The notes under the pieces were generated by a model. It did not search any database. It was given only the letters and a program-made list of their open reading frames with translations, and was not told where the DNA came from. 51,746 bases of DNA from positions 1-51,746 of the forward strand of contig UQSR01000007.1 of assembly GCA_900543825.1 (NCBI GenBank), in the 5' to 3' direction. Both the position numbers and the translations under genes were made by a program. Origin of the DNA: an uncultured Mycoplasmatota bacterium. GTDB lineage: Bacteria > Bacillota_I > Bacilli_A > RF39 > UBA660. Positions 40,882 through 49,348 of this stretch are shown in pieces. Position 1 is the first letter of the stretch, and the number at the start of each line of letters is the position of its first letter.

Positions 40882-41188
40882 AAAGAAGAAGAAAAATATA
40901 TTATATATAATTATTGTTTGTATATTATTATTGTTATTAGGAGGTGTTATTTATTTAAATACTATTAAAGATAAAGAAATAGATAATCTTACTATTAGAC
41001 TTGATGATATTAAAGAAAAAGAAGATATGGTTTCAAGCTATAGCAGTGAATTACCTAAGATTAAAGAATTAAAACAAAAGATAATGGGACAAGAAAATAA
41101 AATAGAAGAATTTTCTACCCAAATACAAGAAGTTACTAATCTTTTAGTAAGTAATAAAGAAAAATTAGATAAATTACAAAACCGTTAG
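40874..41188 (+). CDS. Small membrane-anchored coiled-coil protein, probable non-AUG (ATT) start
   Basis: The frame is open from a stop at 40856-40858, but no ATG, GTG or TTG occurs before TTG 40931. Starting there would cut the protein inside its membrane helix and leaves no ribosome-binding site. Starting at ATT 40874 (or 40877) gives about 104 residues with a Lys-rich N-terminus, one full transmembrane helix (about 9-28) and a coiled coil. GAAAGAGGG (40859-40867) is ideally placed. The start overlaps the previous stop, typical of coupling. Function unknown; likely partner of the C39-like peptidase. Confidence 0.55.
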   Translation: MIKKKKKNILYIIIVCILLLLLGGVIYLNTIKDKEIDNLTIRLDDIKEKEDMVSSYSSELPKIKELKQKIMGQENKIEEFSTQIQEVTNLLVSNKEKLDKLQNR

Positions 41189-41199
41189 GAGAGATAAAA

Positions 41200-41952
41200 A
41201 TGAAAAAAGTTTGGATTTTTGTAGTAATAATCATATTATTATTAGGGGGATACTTGGTATATAGTAAAACAGATATTAAAGATAAATTAAATAATAAGAA
41301 AGATACTGATATTAATAATAATATTAATACTGAAGATGAAAAAGCATTATTAAGTAAAGAAATAGAGGATATTTATAGTAATTTAGGATTCCTTGTTATA
41401 TTAGATGCAGTACATAATTATAATGATGGTGGTAATTATGAAGCCGCTAAAGGAGAGAATTTTATTGGTAATACTAGTAATAGGCAATTATTTGTAATGC
41501 AACAAATACTTAAAGATGAAAATAATAATAGTAATTTTATTATTTTAGATTCAGAAGGTAAGGATAGTAATGAAAAAATGAGTCCTAGTGATGAGTATGT
41601 AATGGCTTATTACCCATATGATTTATTTAATCAAGAGTATAAAAAATACTTTAGTGATAACTTTGATATAGATAATAGAGTAGTTAGTAGTCTTAATACT
41701 AAGTATGATAAAGATAAAAAATATGTTTATTATGAAAATAAAAAAATAGGTCTTAATGGAATAAATGTTACTAGTATGGATATTACTTCTGTAAGTTATG
41801 ATTCTAATACTAAAACATATACTTCATTTGTAAAAATTAATTATAGTGATAGAGCAAGCGAACTAATGAAGATTGATAGTAGTAATGGTATTATTAAGTA
41901 TACAAGAAGTAATAATAATTTATATTTAGAATCATTTGAAATTAATAAATAA
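41200..41952 (+). CDS. Membrane-anchored extracytoplasmic protein of unknown function
   Basis: 250 residues. An N-terminal helix (about 4-21) anchors the protein. A low-complexity Asn/Asp/Lys linker is followed by a domain of about 200 residues outside the cell, with several aromatic-rich strands (Y-V-M-A-Y-Y-P-Y-D-L-F, K-Y-V-Y-Y-E-N-K-K). No enzymatic motif or family is recognised. It begins 11 nt after the preceding coiled-coil gene with a TAGGAGAG ribosome-binding site, and ends with a strong terminator, closing the C39-peptidase transcript. Confidence 0.6.
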   Translation: MKKVWIFVVIIILLLGGYLVYSKTDIKDKLNNKKDTDINNNINTEDEKALLSKEIEDIYSNLGFLVILDAVHNYNDGGNYEAAKGENFIGNTSNRQLFVMQQILKDENNNSNFIILDSEGKDSNEKMSPSDEYVMAYYPYDLFNQEYKKYFSDNFDIDNRVVSSLNTKYDKDKKYVYYENKKIGLNGINVTSMDITSVSYDSNTKTYTSFVKINYSDRASELMKIDSSNGIIKYTRSNNNLYLESFEINK

Positions 41953-41957
41953 GATTT

Positions 41958-41996
41958 AAATAAATATAGAGTATTATATCTATATTTATTTTTTAT
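41958..41996 (+). terminator. Terminator after the C39-peptidase gene set
   Basis: A 13-bp perfect stem (41958-41970 with 41979-41991), 8-nt loop, followed by T. Confidence 0.85.
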
Positions 41997-42011
41997 AAGG
42001 AGAGAGAAATT

Positions 42012-42725
42012 ATGATAGAAATAAAAAGTGTAAGTAAAAGTTATAATGGAAAAAAGATGGTACTTAAGAATATTAGTTTTAAAATAGAATCAGGAGAAAT
42101 ATTTGCTTTTATTGGTCATAATGGAGCAGGTAAAACTACAATGATTAAAAGTATTATGGGGATATTAGACTTTGAAGAAGGAGATATTCTAATTAATGGC
42201 AGGAGTATTAAAGAAGAGCCCATAGAATGTAAAAAAATAATGGCCTATGTACCAGATAATCCAGATTTATATGAGAATATGAAAGCAATAGATTATATTA
42301 ATTTTGTTTGTGATATGTATGATACACCTCTAGAAATAAGAAAAGAAAACACCTTAAAGTATGCAAAAATGTTTGAAATAGAAGATAAATTAAATGATGA
42401 TATATCAAGTTTTTCCCATGGTATGAAACAAAAAATTGCTTTAATAGCTGCTCTCAGTCATAATCCAGAAATACTTATCATGGATGAACCATTCGTAGGA
42501 TTAGATCCTAAAGCCGTATACGATATGAAAGAGGTAATGCGAAATATGGCCAAAAGTGGCAAAACAATATTCTTTTCTACTCATATATTAGATGTAGCAG
42601 AAAAACTATGTGATAGAGTAGCAATAATTAAAGATGGCAGTATTACTACGATAGGTAAGATGAAAGACATTAAAGGAAATGAATCATTAGAAGAAGTCTT
42701 TTTAGAACTAGGTGAAAAAGCGTGA
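42012..42725 (+). CDS. ABC transporter ATP-binding protein
   Basis: 237 residues. Walker A G-H-N-G-A-G-K-T-T, Q-loop Y-V-P-D-N-P-D-L-Y, signature I-S-S-F-S-H-G-M-K-Q-K, Walker B I-L-I-M-D-E-P-F-V-G-L-D-P, switch H in F-S-T-H-I-L-D-V-A-E. It pairs with the large permease whose GTG start overlaps its stop by 4 nt. This is a second exporter distinct from the YtrA-controlled one. Substrate unknown. Confidence 0.93.
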   Translation: MIEIKSVSKSYNGKKMVLKNISFKIESGEIFAFIGHNGAGKTTMIKSIMGILDFEEGDILINGRSIKEEPIECKKIMAYVPDNPDLYENMKAIDYINFVCDMYDTPLEIRKENTLKYAKMFEIEDKLNDDISSFSHGMKQKIALIAALSHNPEILIMDEPFVGLDPKAVYDMKEVMRNMAKSGKTIFFSTHILDVAEKLCDRVAIIKDGSITTIGKMKDIKGNESLEEVFLELGEKA

Positions 42726-44326
42726 AAACATTATCTTTATTAAAAGCAGTTCTTACCGAAGATATGAATATGTTTAAATATTCAGCAGGTAAGAATGCTA
42801 GTACTAAAAAGAAAATACTATTACCAGTACTTCTTTTCCTAATTGTATGTTACTCAATAGGCTACTACGGATATATAATAGCAAAACCTCTATATGAAGT
42901 TAATCTTACTTATGTAATGCTTAGTTTATTTATTTTTATAGTTACCATAATAACCTTAATAGAAGGAATATATAAGTCCCAAGGAATACTATTTGAATGT
43001 AAAGATAATGACTTATTATTTTCCCTACCAATAAAAAGAAGTCAAATACTATTTGTTAGAATATTTAAATTAATATTATTTCAGTATATATATAATTTAA
43101 TGTTCTTATTACCAATTTTTGTTATATATATCTACTTTGAACATCCTAGTATTAATTTCTATCTATTATCCTTTATTATGACAATACTAATACCAATAAT
43201 ACCTACAGTTATATCTAGTATAATTGGATATATCATAAAACTTATATCAAGTAAATCAAAATCAAAGAAGATAATCCAAACAATACTATCTAGTATTATG
43301 TTTATGGGAATATTTTTCTTAAGTTTTAATCTAAATAATTTTGTTAATGAGATAGCACTGCGTGCTAATAGTATCAACGATATATTAACTAAAATATATT
43401 ATCCTGTAGGGGCTTACATTACACTAATAAATAAATTTGATATCATAGTATTTATAAAATTATTACTAATAAATATTATTCCATTTATATTATTTATCTT
43501 ACTAGGAGGTAAATACTATTTCAACATAATATCTACTAGTAATAATAATACTTCTAAAAAAAATAAGAATAAAAAAGAATTATTTAAAAAGAATACTCCT
43601 ATAAAAGCATTAACAATAAAAGAATTAAAGAGATATTTCTCTTCTCCAGTATATATGTTTAATACTATATTTGGCCTATTATTAATACTTGTTATAACAA
43701 TACTTTTATGTATAAAAGGAAATAGTATAATAGATACATTACTTAGTAATGAAGAAGTAGGAGGTATAAATATATCATTACCACTTTTATATTATATCTT
43801 AGTATTATTCTCATGCTTAATGACATCTATTACATCTTCCTCTATATCACTAGAAGGCAAGACTATTAATATTACTAAGAGTCTTCCTATTAGTGAAAAA
43901 GATATTTTAAAATCTAAGATAATTTATCCATATATTATAGAGTTACCTTTTATATTATTATCAGAATTATTATTCTTTATAGTATTTAAAGTAAATATAG
44001 TATATATATTATTAATATTTAGTATGAGTATTATTATAGTTACTCTATCTAGTATCTTAGGATTAATTATTAATTTAAAATATCCTAAAATGAATGCTTC
44101 TAATGATACTGAAGTAGTTAAACAGAGTATGAGTAGTATGATATCGTTATTTATTAATATGGGTATTATTATTATATCTTTAATACTTGGTGGTTTATTA
44201 TATGATAAGATGAGTATTTATTTATTACTTTTTATTCATATATTAATACTATTATTTGTTACTATAATATTATATATTATACTTATGAATAGGGGTACTA
44301 AAGAATATAGAGGTATTAATGTATAA
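42722..44326 (+). CDS. Large ABC-2-type permease (putative ABC exporter)
   Basis: 534 residues with about twelve hydrophobic helices in two halves separated by a basic cytoplasmic stretch around residues 275-295. The segment L-L-F-S-L-P-I-K-R-S near residue 100 and the matching I-T-K-S-L-P-I-S-E in the second half are the paired cytoplasmic motifs of this exporter family. This suggests an internal duplication. The start is GTG (42722), overlapping the ATPase stop. Substrate unknown. Confidence 0.83.
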   Translation: MKTLSLLKAVLTEDMNMFKYSAGKNASTKKKILLPVLLFLIVCYSIGYYGYIIAKPLYEVNLTYVMLSLFIFIVTIITLIEGIYKSQGILFECKDNDLLFSLPIKRSQILFVRIFKLILFQYIYNLMFLLPIFVIYIYFEHPSINFYLLSFIMTILIPIIPTVISSIIGYIIKLISSKSKSKKIIQTILSSIMFMGIFFLSFNLNNFVNEIALRANSINDILTKIYYPVGAYITLINKFDIIVFIKLLLINIIPFILFILLGGKYYFNIISTSNNNTSKKNKNKKELFKKNTPIKALTIKELKRYFSSPVYMFNTIFGLLLILVITILLCIKGNSIIDTLLSNEEVGGINISLPLLYYILVLFSCLMTSITSSSISLEGKTINITKSLPISEKDILKSKIIYPYIIELPFILLSELLFFIVFKVNIVYILLIFSMSIIIVTLSSILGLIINLKYPKMNASNDTEVVKQSMSSMISLFINMGIIIISLILGGLLYDKMSIYLLLFIHILILLFVTIILYIILMNRGTKEYRGINV

Positions 44327-44338
44327 TTTATTGTTTTT

Positions 44339-44398
44339 ACTGTAAGCTTGTAATCTTACAGTGTTATTTAGAGCCTATTTTAAATAGTCTCTAAATAA
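44339..44398. repeat. Tandem double-hairpin element, copy 4
   Basis: Hairpin A: ACTGTAAG (44339-44346) with CTTACAGT (44355-44362), apex CTTGTAAT. Hairpin B: TTATTTAGAG (44364-44373) with CTCTAAATAA (44389-44398). Its apex (44374-44388) begins with the same C/T mismatch and then continues as a stem. It lies 13 nt after the permease stop and is separate from the T-tailed hairpin further on. Confidence 0.8.
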
Positions 44399-44422
44399 GT
44401 ATAATTTATATATTTAAATATA

Positions 44423-44453
44423 AATACATAGGTTTAAAACTTATGTATTTTTT
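44423..44453 (+). repeat. 31-nt hairpin/terminator repeat, left copy
   Basis: Identical over 31 nt to 46109-46139. It folds as ATACATA with TATGTAT, extended inward by GTTT/AAAC across one mismatch, and ends in six T, so each copy works as a terminator. The two copies flank the 517-residue repeat protein gene. Confidence 0.8.
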
Positions 44454-44556
44454 CTATATTAGTGTTGTAAAATAACTTAAAATATTAGAAAAATAAGAAA
44501 ATAATAACAAAACATTGAAAATTATGATATAATATAAAGCACAAGGAGGGTTTGTT

Positions 44557-46110
44557 ATGAGTGATAAAACATTAAAACGAATAATAAGCCAAATAAAAAA
44601 ATATGGTTTAGTAGATGTATTTAAAACAACAGACAATTTTGAAAATTGGTTATCAAGTCTTAGTTTTGAACAAATAGATAATTTTCTTGGTCTAAATATA
44701 GAACCAAAAGAAGTAGAAAAAAGTAAAAGTATATTAATTAATAATAATATATTAAACTGCCAAGATTATTCAAAAAAAGTTGAAGCAATTGCAAAATTAA
44801 AAAATGTTGATGGATGCTATCATTTATTTAGTAGTATATGTAATAAGAAGTTTTTAGACAGTAAAAATTTCTATAAAGACATAGAAATGATAAGCAAATC
44901 AAATACTACTGGATATGAGTTAAGTGTAATAGGAGAATATGCATTTATAAATAGTCCATATCATGATGAAGACTTAAAGTTAATATTAAAAGCCAAAGAT
45001 CCATACATTGCAGAGGCTCTAGCTAAAGTAGCGGAAAATATATATTCAATAAATAGTCCATATCACCAAAAGGATATGTTATTAATATCAAAGGCCGATA
45101 CCGAACTTCTTTCTTTTGAATATATAGGAATGGGAATGGGGTTAGAGTATTTAGCTACGAATGAAGATTCATTAAACGATAAATATCATTTAGAGAATAT
45201 GCATATTTTAGCAGGACACACCATTGCCAAAGAAGAATTATTTTATATTATGACAGATAATAGGATTATTAAAGGCGAAAATTATCGTACAGAAGTAGAA
45301 ATATTAAAGAATGCTAAAAGAAAAATGAATGCTAGAGCATTATACTATTATATAGTTAATCCAAAAGAAAAATTCTTTCTTGATATTTTTTGTTTTGACA
45401 CTTCATTAGGAGTTGGCTCTGCACTAAATAATATGTTAAGTAATAGTCCTAGAATATTTGATTATAATCTTATCGCCGGCAGTAACGATCCAGAATACTT
45501 AAATAATTTAATTAAAATAAGTAATATGGATGAAAAATTTGTAATGCACTATACTGCTCTTTTAATGAATCCACAATTTATAAAGAGTCAATATAAAGAA
45601 TTTGATTTAAAAGTATTGGAAAGTATTACTGATTTTGATATTTTTATGGATTTATATAGTTTAATTTATGATGGATTAGAAACAAAAGATAATCAACACC
45701 ATCAAAGTGATGTAATACTATTAATTAAAACATTAGATTCTAAAATTCGTAAATGGCTTGTAAGAAGAATGACAAACAAAAATAATAACAATTACGATTA
45801 TGATATAGAATATATTACTAAATTAAAATTAGATTCTATTAGTGATGAGATAAAAGAAGAAATGAAATACTATCTATTTGAGGAAAATGGAATAAATGAT
45901 CCAAAACATAGAGAAAAATTAGAAAGTCTTTTAAATGGTGTTATGATAGAAAGACACGAATCATTACTAGATTATTTAAATAAGTTAGAGGAAGAGTTGG
46001 ATACTAAAGAAGTAGAAGAACCTCTACCAGTGACTTCAGTAGAAGAACCAGTATCGAATAAAAAAGCAAAATCTAGAGTTTTAAGTTTATTTAAAAAAGA
46101 TAAAAGATAA
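44557..46110 (+). CDS. Large helical-repeat protein of unknown function
   Basis: 517 residues, soluble and predicted almost entirely helical. From about residue 120 it contains degenerate repeats with the core S-P-Y-H-x-x-D-x-x-L-I-x-K-A (N-S-P-Y-H-D-E-D-L-K-L-I-L-K-A and N-S-P-Y-H-Q-K-D-M-L-L-I-S-K-A), suggesting an alpha-solenoid scaffold. The C-terminus has a Pro/Glu/Val-rich linker and a basic tail (K-A-K-S-R, K-K-D-K-R). No catalytic motif is seen. The gene stands alone with an AAGGAGGG ribosome-binding site and is flanked by two identical 31-nt terminator repeats, which hints at insertion or duplication as a cassette. Confidence 0.6.
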   Translation: MSDKTLKRIISQIKKYGLVDVFKTTDNFENWLSSLSFEQIDNFLGLNIEPKEVEKSKSILINNNILNCQDYSKKVEAIAKLKNVDGCYHLFSSICNKKFLDSKNFYKDIEMISKSNTTGYELSVIGEYAFINSPYHDEDLKLILKAKDPYIAEALAKVAENIYSINSPYHQKDMLLISKADTELLSFEYIGMGMGLEYLATNEDSLNDKYHLENMHILAGHTIAKEELFYIMTDNRIIKGENYRTEVEILKNAKRKMNARALYYYIVNPKEKFFLDIFCFDTSLGVGSALNNMLSNSPRIFDYNLIAGSNDPEYLNNLIKISNMDEKFVMHYTALLMNPQFIKSQYKEFDLKVLESITDFDIFMDLYSLIYDGLETKDNQHHQSDVILLIKTLDSKIRKWLVRRMTNKNNNNYDYDIEYITKLKLDSISDEIKEEMKYYLFEENGINDPKHREKLESLLNGVMIERHESLLDYLNKLEEELDTKEVEEPLPVTSVEEPVSNKKAKSRVLSLFKKDKR

Positions 46111-46139
46111 TACATAGGTTTAAAACTTATGTATTTTTT
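46109..46139 (+). repeat. 31-nt hairpin/terminator repeat, right copy
   Basis: Perfect copy of 44423-44453. It directly follows (and overlaps the last two bases of) the preceding coding region and serves as its terminator. Confidence 0.8.
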
Positions 46140-46165
46140 GCTATAATATTAGATGTGATGTAATT

Positions 46166-47053
46166 ATGATATTAAATGTAAGTGGAAGAACTGATATAGT
46201 GGCTTTTTATACCAAGTGGTTTATGAATAGATATAAAGAAGGATATGTTATGGTAAGAAATCCTTTTAATTATCACTTAGTAAATGAGATATATTTTGAA
46301 GATGTTGATTTAATAATCTTTTGCAGCAAGAATCCTCTTCCAATAATAGATAGAATAAAAGAAATAGATAAACCAATTCTTTTTCATATAACAATAACCC
46401 CCTATAATAAAGATATAGAACCTAATGTTATAGATAAGAGGAATATAATTGAAGGTGTAAAAAGATTATCTAAGATACTAGGAATAGATAATATATATAT
46501 TAGATATGATCCAATATTTTTAAGTGATAAATATAATATAAATTATCATATAAAAGCTTTTAATAAATTATGTAGTAAATTAAATGGTTATGTAAAACAT
46601 ATTATAGTATCATTTATAGATGACTATAAGAATGTAAGAAAGAATAATAATATTTTAAAAATAAAACCACTTACTAAAGAAGACTATAAGTTACTAGGAG
46701 AATCTTTTTCTAAAATAGCAAAGGAAAATAATATGACAGTACAAACTTGTGCTGAAGAAGAAACATTAGAAGAATATGGCTTTATAAAAGAAGAATGTTT
46801 ATCACATACACTTGCCTATAAATTAACTGGTAAATCTTATAAGAATTGGACTTCAAGAGGTAGTAAATATTGCAGATGTGTTAATATGGTAGATATAGGT
46901 GTATATAATAGTTGTAGACACTTTTGCAAATATTGTTATGCTAATTATGATGAGAATAAAGTAATAGAAAATTATCATAATCATGATGTTAATTCTCCAC
47001 TACTAATAGGTAATATAGAAGATAATGATATTATTAAAAGAAGATATAAATAA
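46166..47053 (+). CDS. DUF1848 family protein
   Basis: 295 residues. It begins with L-N-V-S-G-R-T-D-I-V-A-F-Y, contains V-R-N-P-F-N and F-C-S-K-N-P, and has P-I-L-F-H-I-T-I-T-P-Y. The C-terminal Cys-rich motif is C-R-C-x8-Y-N-S-C-R-H-F-C-K-Y-C-Y-A-N. This combination is characteristic of DUF1848, whose Cys cluster resembles an iron-sulphur binding site of a radical-enzyme-like barrel. No biochemical function is established to my knowledge. The ribosome-binding site is weak (GTGATG). Confidence 0.88.
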   Translation: MILNVSGRTDIVAFYTKWFMNRYKEGYVMVRNPFNYHLVNEIYFEDVDLIIFCSKNPLPIIDRIKEIDKPILFHITITPYNKDIEPNVIDKRNIIEGVKRLSKILGIDNIYIRYDPIFLSDKYNINYHIKAFNKLCSKLNGYVKHIIVSFIDDYKNVRKNNNILKIKPLTKEDYKLLGESFSKIAKENNMTVQTCAEEETLEEYGFIKEECLSHTLAYKLTGKSYKNWTSRGSKYCRCVNMVDIGVYNSCRHFCKYCYANYDENKVIENYHNHDVNSPLLIGNIEDNDIIKRRYK

Positions 47054-47102
47054 TATATTAAAATTATAATTTATATAGTATAATATATATAAGGAGATAA
47101 TT

Positions 47103-47870
47103 ATGTTAGAGTTAAAAATAAGATATAGTATAAGTGAAGATATGTTAAAAAAAATAAAAGAAATAGAAGAAAAGTTATCTAAAATACATATAGAAGAACA
47201 AAATAAAAAAATAAATATAAGTACCAAGTCAAGAGTAAGGTCAGTTTATTCTTCACTTGCTATCGAAGATAATCCTCTATCTCTAGAAGCTGTAGAAAAA
47301 ATCACTGAAGATAAATTAGTTCTTGCTAAAAGAACTGATGTGCAAGAAGTAAAGAATGCTAATGAGTTATATGAAAATATGGATAATTATAATTATTTAA
47401 ATGAAGAAGATTTTCTTAAAGCACATTTATTATTAATGAAATATTTTGAAGATGACAATGGTACTTATCGTAATCATGGTGAAGGAGTAAAAAAAGATGA
47501 TGAAATTATTTTTATGGCTCCAGATTCTATATTAGTACCAACATTTATGAATAATTTATTTACTTTTATTAATGAAAATAAAAATAACATGCATCCAATT
47601 ATTCTATCAGCAATATTTCATTACTACCTAGTATATATTCATCCATTTACTGATGGTAATGGAAGAATAGCTAGATTTTGGGTTAGTTTAATGTTAAGAA
47701 ATTATAATAGTAATTTTGAATATATTCCTATTGAAGAAGAAATATATATTAATAAAGAAAAATATTATAATGCAATAGCAGAATCTCATAATAACAATAA
47801 TGCCAATGTATTTATAGATTTTATGTTAGATATAATATTATCTTCAGTTACAAAAATAGTAAGTGAATAA
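47103..47870 (+). CDS. Fic family protein with intact inhibitory motif
   Basis: 255 residues. The active-site motif H-P-F-T-D-G-N-G-R starts at His180, so AMP-transferase (AMPylation) chemistry is expected. An N-terminal inhibitory-helix-like motif S-S-L-A-I-E-D-N (about 50-57) matches the S/T-x3-E-G/N motif of self-inhibited Fic proteins, with Asp in place of Gly. Target proteins are unknown. It has an AAGGAG ribosome-binding site and is followed by a double-hairpin element, with no toxin/antitoxin partner gene beside it. Confidence 0.9.
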   Translation: MLELKIRYSISEDMLKKIKEIEEKLSKIHIEEQNKKINISTKSRVRSVYSSLAIEDNPLSLEAVEKITEDKLVLAKRTDVQEVKNANELYENMDNYNYLNEEDFLKAHLLLMKYFEDDNGTYRNHGEGVKKDDEIIFMAPDSILVPTFMNNLFTFINENKNNMHPIILSAIFHYYLVYIHPFTDGNGRIARFWVSLMLRNYNSNFEYIPIEEEIYINKEKYYNAIAESHNNNNANVFIDFMLDIILSSVTKIVSE

Positions 47871-47918
47871 TAAATTAAATATCAACAAAAAATAAAATAA
47901 ACCAAATAATAAAATATT

Positions 47919-47972
47919 TGATAAGAAGACCATAGGCTTCTTATCACCTAATGAGATTATAAGCTCATTAGG
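47919..47972. repeat. Tandem double-hairpin element, copy 5 (inverted orientation)
   Basis: Hairpin A: 10-bp stem 47919-47928 with 47937-47946 around apex ACCATAGG. Hairpin B: CCTAATGAG (47947-47955) with CTCATTAGG (47964-47972) around apex ATTATAAG. On the minus strand the apices are CCTATGGT and CTTATAAT, fitting the shared pattern. The hairpins abut with no spacer. Confidence 0.8.
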
Positions 47973-48045
47973 AAATAAATAAAATTAATATAAAGTAGAT
48001 GAAATATTCTACTTTTTTTGATATAATAATTACAGAGGGATAAAT

Positions 48046-48789
48046 ATGAAAAAATTAAATTCAAATCATTTAAAAATAATAGCAATAATAGCTATGACAA
48101 TAGATCATCTAGCAGATCTTTTATACCCTAATATGCAAAATAATATTATACCAATAATATTACATGTTATTGGTAGAGTAACTGCTCCTATAATGTTTTT
48201 CTTTATATGTGAAGGCTATTATTATACTAAGAATCTAAAAAAATATATAACAAGATTATTTATCTTTGCTATAATATCACACTTTGCTTATTGTTTTGCC
48301 TTCGGTATAAATTATATACCATTTACTACAGGTAATATCTTTAATCAAACTAGTATCATGTGGTCACTAGCTTGGGCAGTAGTAGCATTATATATAGCCA
48401 ATAGTAATAATAAATTAAAAGAATATCAAAAATGGATATTAGTAATACTAATAAATATAATAGCTTTTCCTGCTGACTTTAGTTCAATAGCGGTAATGAG
48501 TATACTATCTATGTATTCTGCTAGAGGTAATTTAAATAAACAAATGAAAGCAATGATGTTATGGTTATCATTATATGCTTTAATATCATTTATCTTTGTA
48601 AATAAAATATATGGAATAATATCTTTATTTGCAGTATTAGTATATCCTCTTTTAAAAGAATATAATGGCGAAAGAGGAAAAATAAAATGGTTAAAATGGT
48701 TCTTCTATCTATATTATCCATTACATTTAATATTAATAGGAATATTAAGAATAATACTATATGGTAATATACCAATATTATTTAGTTAA
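48046..48789 (+). CDS. TraX family membrane protein
   Basis: 247 residues with about seven to eight hydrophobic helices. The N-terminal L-K-I-I-A-I-I-A-M-T-I-D-H and following G-R-V-T-A-P-I-M-F-F-F-I-C-E-G-Y-Y are diagnostic of the TraX family. The name comes from F-pilin acetylation; chromosomal homologues in Bacillota are of unknown substrate and probably act as membrane acyltransferases. There are no conjugation genes around it. Confidence 0.88.
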   Translation: MKKLNSNHLKIIAIIAMTIDHLADLLYPNMQNNIIPIILHVIGRVTAPIMFFFICEGYYYTKNLKKYITRLFIFAIISHFAYCFAFGINYIPFTTGNIFNQTSIMWSLAWAVVALYIANSNNKLKEYQKWILVILINIIAFPADFSSIAVMSILSMYSARGNLNKQMKAMMLWLSLYALISFIFVNKIYGIISLFAVLVYPLLKEYNGERGKIKWLKWFFYLYYPLHLILIGILRIILYGNIPILFS

Positions 48790-48821
48790 ATATAAAAAAT
48801 ATTAAGAGGTGAAAAATACAT

Positions 48822-49070
48822 ATGAATAAAATAAAAATAAAAGGAATATATAAACATTTTAAAGGAGACCTATATCTAGTTGAAGACATAGCAATAAATA
48901 GTGAAACAGAAGAGGAATATGTTATATATAGAGCTTTATATGGAGATAATAAACTATATATAAGACCATATAATATGTTTATATCAGAAGTAGATCATCA
49001 TAAATATCCAGAAATAAAGCAAAAATATAGATTCGAATTACAAAATATAAAAAGTGTAAAAAAAATATGA
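48822..49070 (+). CDS. DUF1653 family small protein
   Basis: 82 residues. The core G-I-Y-K-H-F-K-G-D-L-Y near the N-terminus, then S-E-T-E-E-E-Y-V-I-Y, A-L-Y-G-D, and R-P-Y-x-M-F, match DUF1653 along its whole length. It is a small SH3-like cytoplasmic fold of unknown role. It starts 32 nt after the TraX-like gene. Its 3' end overlaps residual coding signal on the minus strand. Confidence 0.88.
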   Translation: MNKIKIKGIYKHFKGDLYLVEDIAINSETEEEYVIYRALYGDNKLYIRPYNMFISEVDHHKYPEIKQKYRFELQNIKSVKKI

Positions 49071-49074
49071 ATAT

Positions 49075-49345
49075 TTAATTAATAATTCATCACTAATTGT
49101 AAATAAAGGTAATGAAGAAATATATCTTGTTCTATCACATACTATATTTTCATCTTTCTTTAAAAATAAATGGTATTCTTTTATATTGCTTTCCCTATAA
49201 ATTTCCATAAGTGGTTTAGCTTTTTTAAGAAGTAAATCACTTTTTTCTTTATAGTATTCAATTTCATTTTTATTAGTAGTTAAATAATACATCCCCTTAT
49301 TATGAAAACCATTTATACATTCTCCAGATAAAGCTGCTGCTGATA
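49075..49345 (-). pseudogene. Decayed minus-strand gene fragment
   Basis: On the minus strand an open frame runs from about 49345 downward through S-A-A-A-L-S-G-E-C-I-N-G-F-H-N-K-G-M-Y-Y-L to a plausible end near 49080. No start codon or ribosome-binding site precedes the conserved-looking beginning, and the upstream part abuts another truncated gene on the plus strand. I therefore read it as a 5'-truncated remnant. A shorter intact product from ATG 49292 (84 residues, extending to 49038 into the DUF1653 gene) cannot be excluded. Family unknown. Confidence 0.4.
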
Positions 49346-49348
49346 CAT

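Noticed and set aside
9561..47972. Double hairpins as ordinary rho-independent terminators
   Set aside because: None has a T-tract directly after the stem, they occur in tandem pairs and both orientations, and copies 1, 2, 3 and 4 have separate T-tailed terminators nearby.
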